Shown piece by piece: positions 30,865 through 32,165 of a DNA stretch of 32,165 nt (position 1 is the stretch's first letter; each line of letters opens with the position of its first letter). Below the pieces are notes generated by a model that ran no database searches, was not told the origin of the DNA, and was given only the letters and a program-made list of their open reading frames with translations. The stretch spans positions 1-32,165 of the forward strand of contig JAEDIW010000032.1 of NCBI GenBank assembly GCA_016296655.1, given 5' to 3'. The stretch comes from Treponema sp. (GTDB lineage Bacteria; Spirochaetota; Spirochaetia; Treponematales; Treponemataceae). The translations under genes were made by a program, and so were the position numbers.

Positions 30865-32025
30865 CTAAAAACAAACAATGCAGGAAACAGGCAGATGATC
30901 AGAATAGCCGCCTCCTGTATAAATTTTATAGCCCAGAGGAATACCATTTTCATCAGCCCATGCACCATTTTTTTCAGTATTAAACGAAATTATTTTTGCA
31001 CAGCCATAGCTAAAAAAATGATCAAGATAATTCCATGATTCATTATAATAGTAGCTGCCAGTAGGAATTACCGAACCGTTTTCTAAAATCCATGGTGAAT
31101 AAACCCCAACTGCGCCAAAGTCTGGAGTACAGTCATTTTCACTTTTTGGAAAAACATAATTCAGCAAAACATTCACCTTATTTCCAGCAGAATTCTGATT
31201 TATAACCACATCGCCTGAGATTTTCGAATTCAAAGGAACATATTCCGACAAACCAGAACAAATAGAAAATTTTTCAATATTGCGGTTAAAATCTCCACAG
31301 GCAAGACCTGATGCATTTTCGTCCAGTTTTGCAAAACAATGTGCAAGCACAGACTCTTCCCACTTGCGCCATATCTCCGTTTCATCTTCTCCTCCAGACA
31401 TACTTTTCCAGTGGTTGACAAACAAAGACAATGTACGACCTCCAGCAAAGATTTCAACTTCCATGACAGGACGCATAGCCGGCTGCTTGTCTTTTTCTGT
31501 CTTGATTTTCAAAGAATGAACTTTTACCCCGGAAATCAAATGTCGGGAAAGTACAGCACAGCCAATAGAAGAGCCCTTTTCTCTTGCAAAACAGGCATAG
31601 TCATAAATCTTATTCTTTTGCCAGGCATTGCCAGCAAGTCTGTTGGAAATATCATAAATTATTCCTGCATTTTCTATTTCTTCCAGCGCAACGACATCAG
31701 CATCCAAGGCTTTTATAACTTCGCAAAGCCTGTCTAGCCGCTGAATATAGGCTTCCCTGCCCCACCCCGCAGAAGACTTTTTGAATTCCGAGTATTCTAG
31801 CCCGTCAGTCTGCGCATCAAAAAAAGTTTCTGCATTCCACGCAACAATTTTTAATTTTGCAGAAAAAGCATTTGAAGCAGCCTGTTTTTGATGTTTTTGC
31901 CGGCTTTCAGCAGAAGAATCCAACTCAGCCCCAGTAGAGCCAGACGATGCTGCTGAAAAATCAGAACAGTTGCAAATTATTAAACCAGCGCAAACACAAA
32001 GCAATATAAAAACATAATTTTTCAT
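30865..32025 (-). CDS. Endonuclease/exonuclease/phosphatase-fold lipoprotein
   Basis: A 386-residue protein of the EEP (DNase I-like) superfamily, which includes nucleases and phosphodiesterases. The N-terminus is MKNYVFILLCVCAGLIICNCS, a lipoprotein signal with Cys20 and a loose lipobox, then a Ser/Ala-rich linker. The catalytic domain shows LKIVAWNAETFFD (Asn), DADVVALEEIEN (Glu, metal), LFVNHWKS (His), ACGDFNR (Asp/Asn) and a final GGGYSDHLPVSC (Asp-His). All core residues are present. I start at 32025 because GGTGG lies 7 bases before it and too close to the ATG at 32031. It is probably exported and could scavenge extracellular DNA or phosphate esters; substrate unknown. Confidence 0.85.
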   Translation of the reverse strand: MKNYVFILLCVCAGLIICNCSDFSAASSGSTGAELDSSAESRQKHQKQAASNAFSAKLKIVAWNAETFFDAQTDGLEYSEFKKSSAGWGREAYIQRLDRLCEVIKALDADVVALEEIENAGIIYDISNRLAGNAWQKNKIYDYACFAREKGSSIGCAVLSRHLISGVKVHSLKIKTEKDKQPAMRPVMEVEIFAGGRTLSLFVNHWKSMSGGEDETEIWRKWEESVLAHCFAKLDENASGLACGDFNRNIEKFSICSGLSEYVPLNSKISGDVVINQNSAGNKVNVLLNYVFPKSENDCTPDFGAVGVYSPWILENGSVIPTGSYYYNESWNYLDHFFSYGCAKIISFNTEKNGAWADENGIPLGYKIYTGGGYSDHLPVSCIVCF

Positions 32026-32031
32026 TTTCAT

Positions 32032-32134
32032 TCCACCTGCTTTTTAAATTGCGCAGATAAAGAATTTTACGCAGAAAAAATTAAAAAAAATCAAATTTCT
32101 AAAGAATTGCAGGTGATTTTGCAGGTTTATGAAA
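32032..32134. other. Upstream region of the EEP lipoprotein gene
   Basis: AT-rich and non-coding. The best minus-strand elements are TAAAAT with a distant TTGATT, and further up a TTGACA without a good -10. I cannot place a promoter with confidence. Confidence 0.3.
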
Positions 32135-32165
32135 ATAAAGCCAAATGTCAAGTTTTGGATTTTAG
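32135..32165. repeat. Second copy of the AT-rich hairpin, cut by the window edge
   Basis: Bases 32139-32163 match 1968-1992 at 21 of 25 positions, all four differences being transitions. CCAAA (32141-32145) pairs with TTTGG (32154-32158). Confidence 0.55.

Noticed and set aside
1..32165. CRISPR arrays, tRNA or rRNA genes, insertion sequences, prophage genes
   Set aside because: I saw no regularly spaced repeats, cloverleaf with CCA-type end, transposase or phage structural protein anywhere in the window.

Overview
The window comes from an AT-rich bacterium, and gene content points to a plant-polysaccharide-fermenting spirochaete close to Treponema. The taxon is an inference; there is no rRNA or tRNA gene here to anchor it. 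Supporting signs are two lipoproteins with loose, spirochaete-like lipoboxes, a ChvE/Ggu-type sugar transporter coupled to araB-araA-araD, a family 10 pectate lyase, a stand-alone long-form hisG, and a membrane-anchored TPR protein ending in an Mrr-like domain. Strong Shine-Dalgarno sites and extended -10 promoters are common.

Layout. (1) 45-2783: a family 10 pectate lyase lipoprotein (minus), then two small single genes on plus, a MIF-like tautomerase and a GNAT acetyltransferase, separated by a hairpin-rich, locally GC-rich spacer. (2) 2868-13471: a minus-strand defence island built on a type I restriction-modification system. In transcription order it is hsdM, fic, a truncated DUF1016 gene, a full DUF1016 (YhcG-like) nuclease, hsdS, an AAA ATPase, a broken DUF4276 remnant, a block of four perfect hairpins, and hsdR. 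(3) 13741-17060: plus-strand housekeeping cluster of rsmE, an HExxH protein, a secreted protein and rsmG. (4) 17057-20179: minus-strand Lrp-type regulator, aminotransferase and TPR/Mrr-like protein. (5) 20473-21324: hisG. (6) 21647-30713: an L-arabinose regulon: sugar-binding protein, two-domain ABC ATPase, permease, LacI-type regulator, ribulokinase-like kinase, arabinose isomerase and ribulose-5-phosphate 4-epimerase. (7) 30865-32025: a convergent endonuclease/exonuclease/phosphatase-fold lipoprotein.

How the genes work together. The arabinose cluster is a complete import-to-pentose-phosphate route. Arabinose is bound in the periplasm, imported by the Ggu-type transporter, isomerised to L-ribulose, phosphorylated and epimerised to D-xylulose 5-phosphate. 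One promoter with two LacI-like half-palindromic operators at the start site precedes it, and the regulator lies inside the operon. Pectin carries arabinan side chains, so the pectate lyase at the left end fits the same diet.

Most unusual are the scars in the defence island. A near-deleted DUF4276 gene still reads as protein behind the AAA gene. The hsdS translation start has been copied in front of the DUF1016 nuclease gene. A 145-base run of perfect hairpins sits between an orphan Shine-Dalgarno and the hsdR start. Elsewhere there are two dispersed structured-repeat families: one pair flanks the arabinose locus, and the other shows a compensatory base change between copies. No CRISPR array, insertion sequence, tRNA or rRNA was seen.
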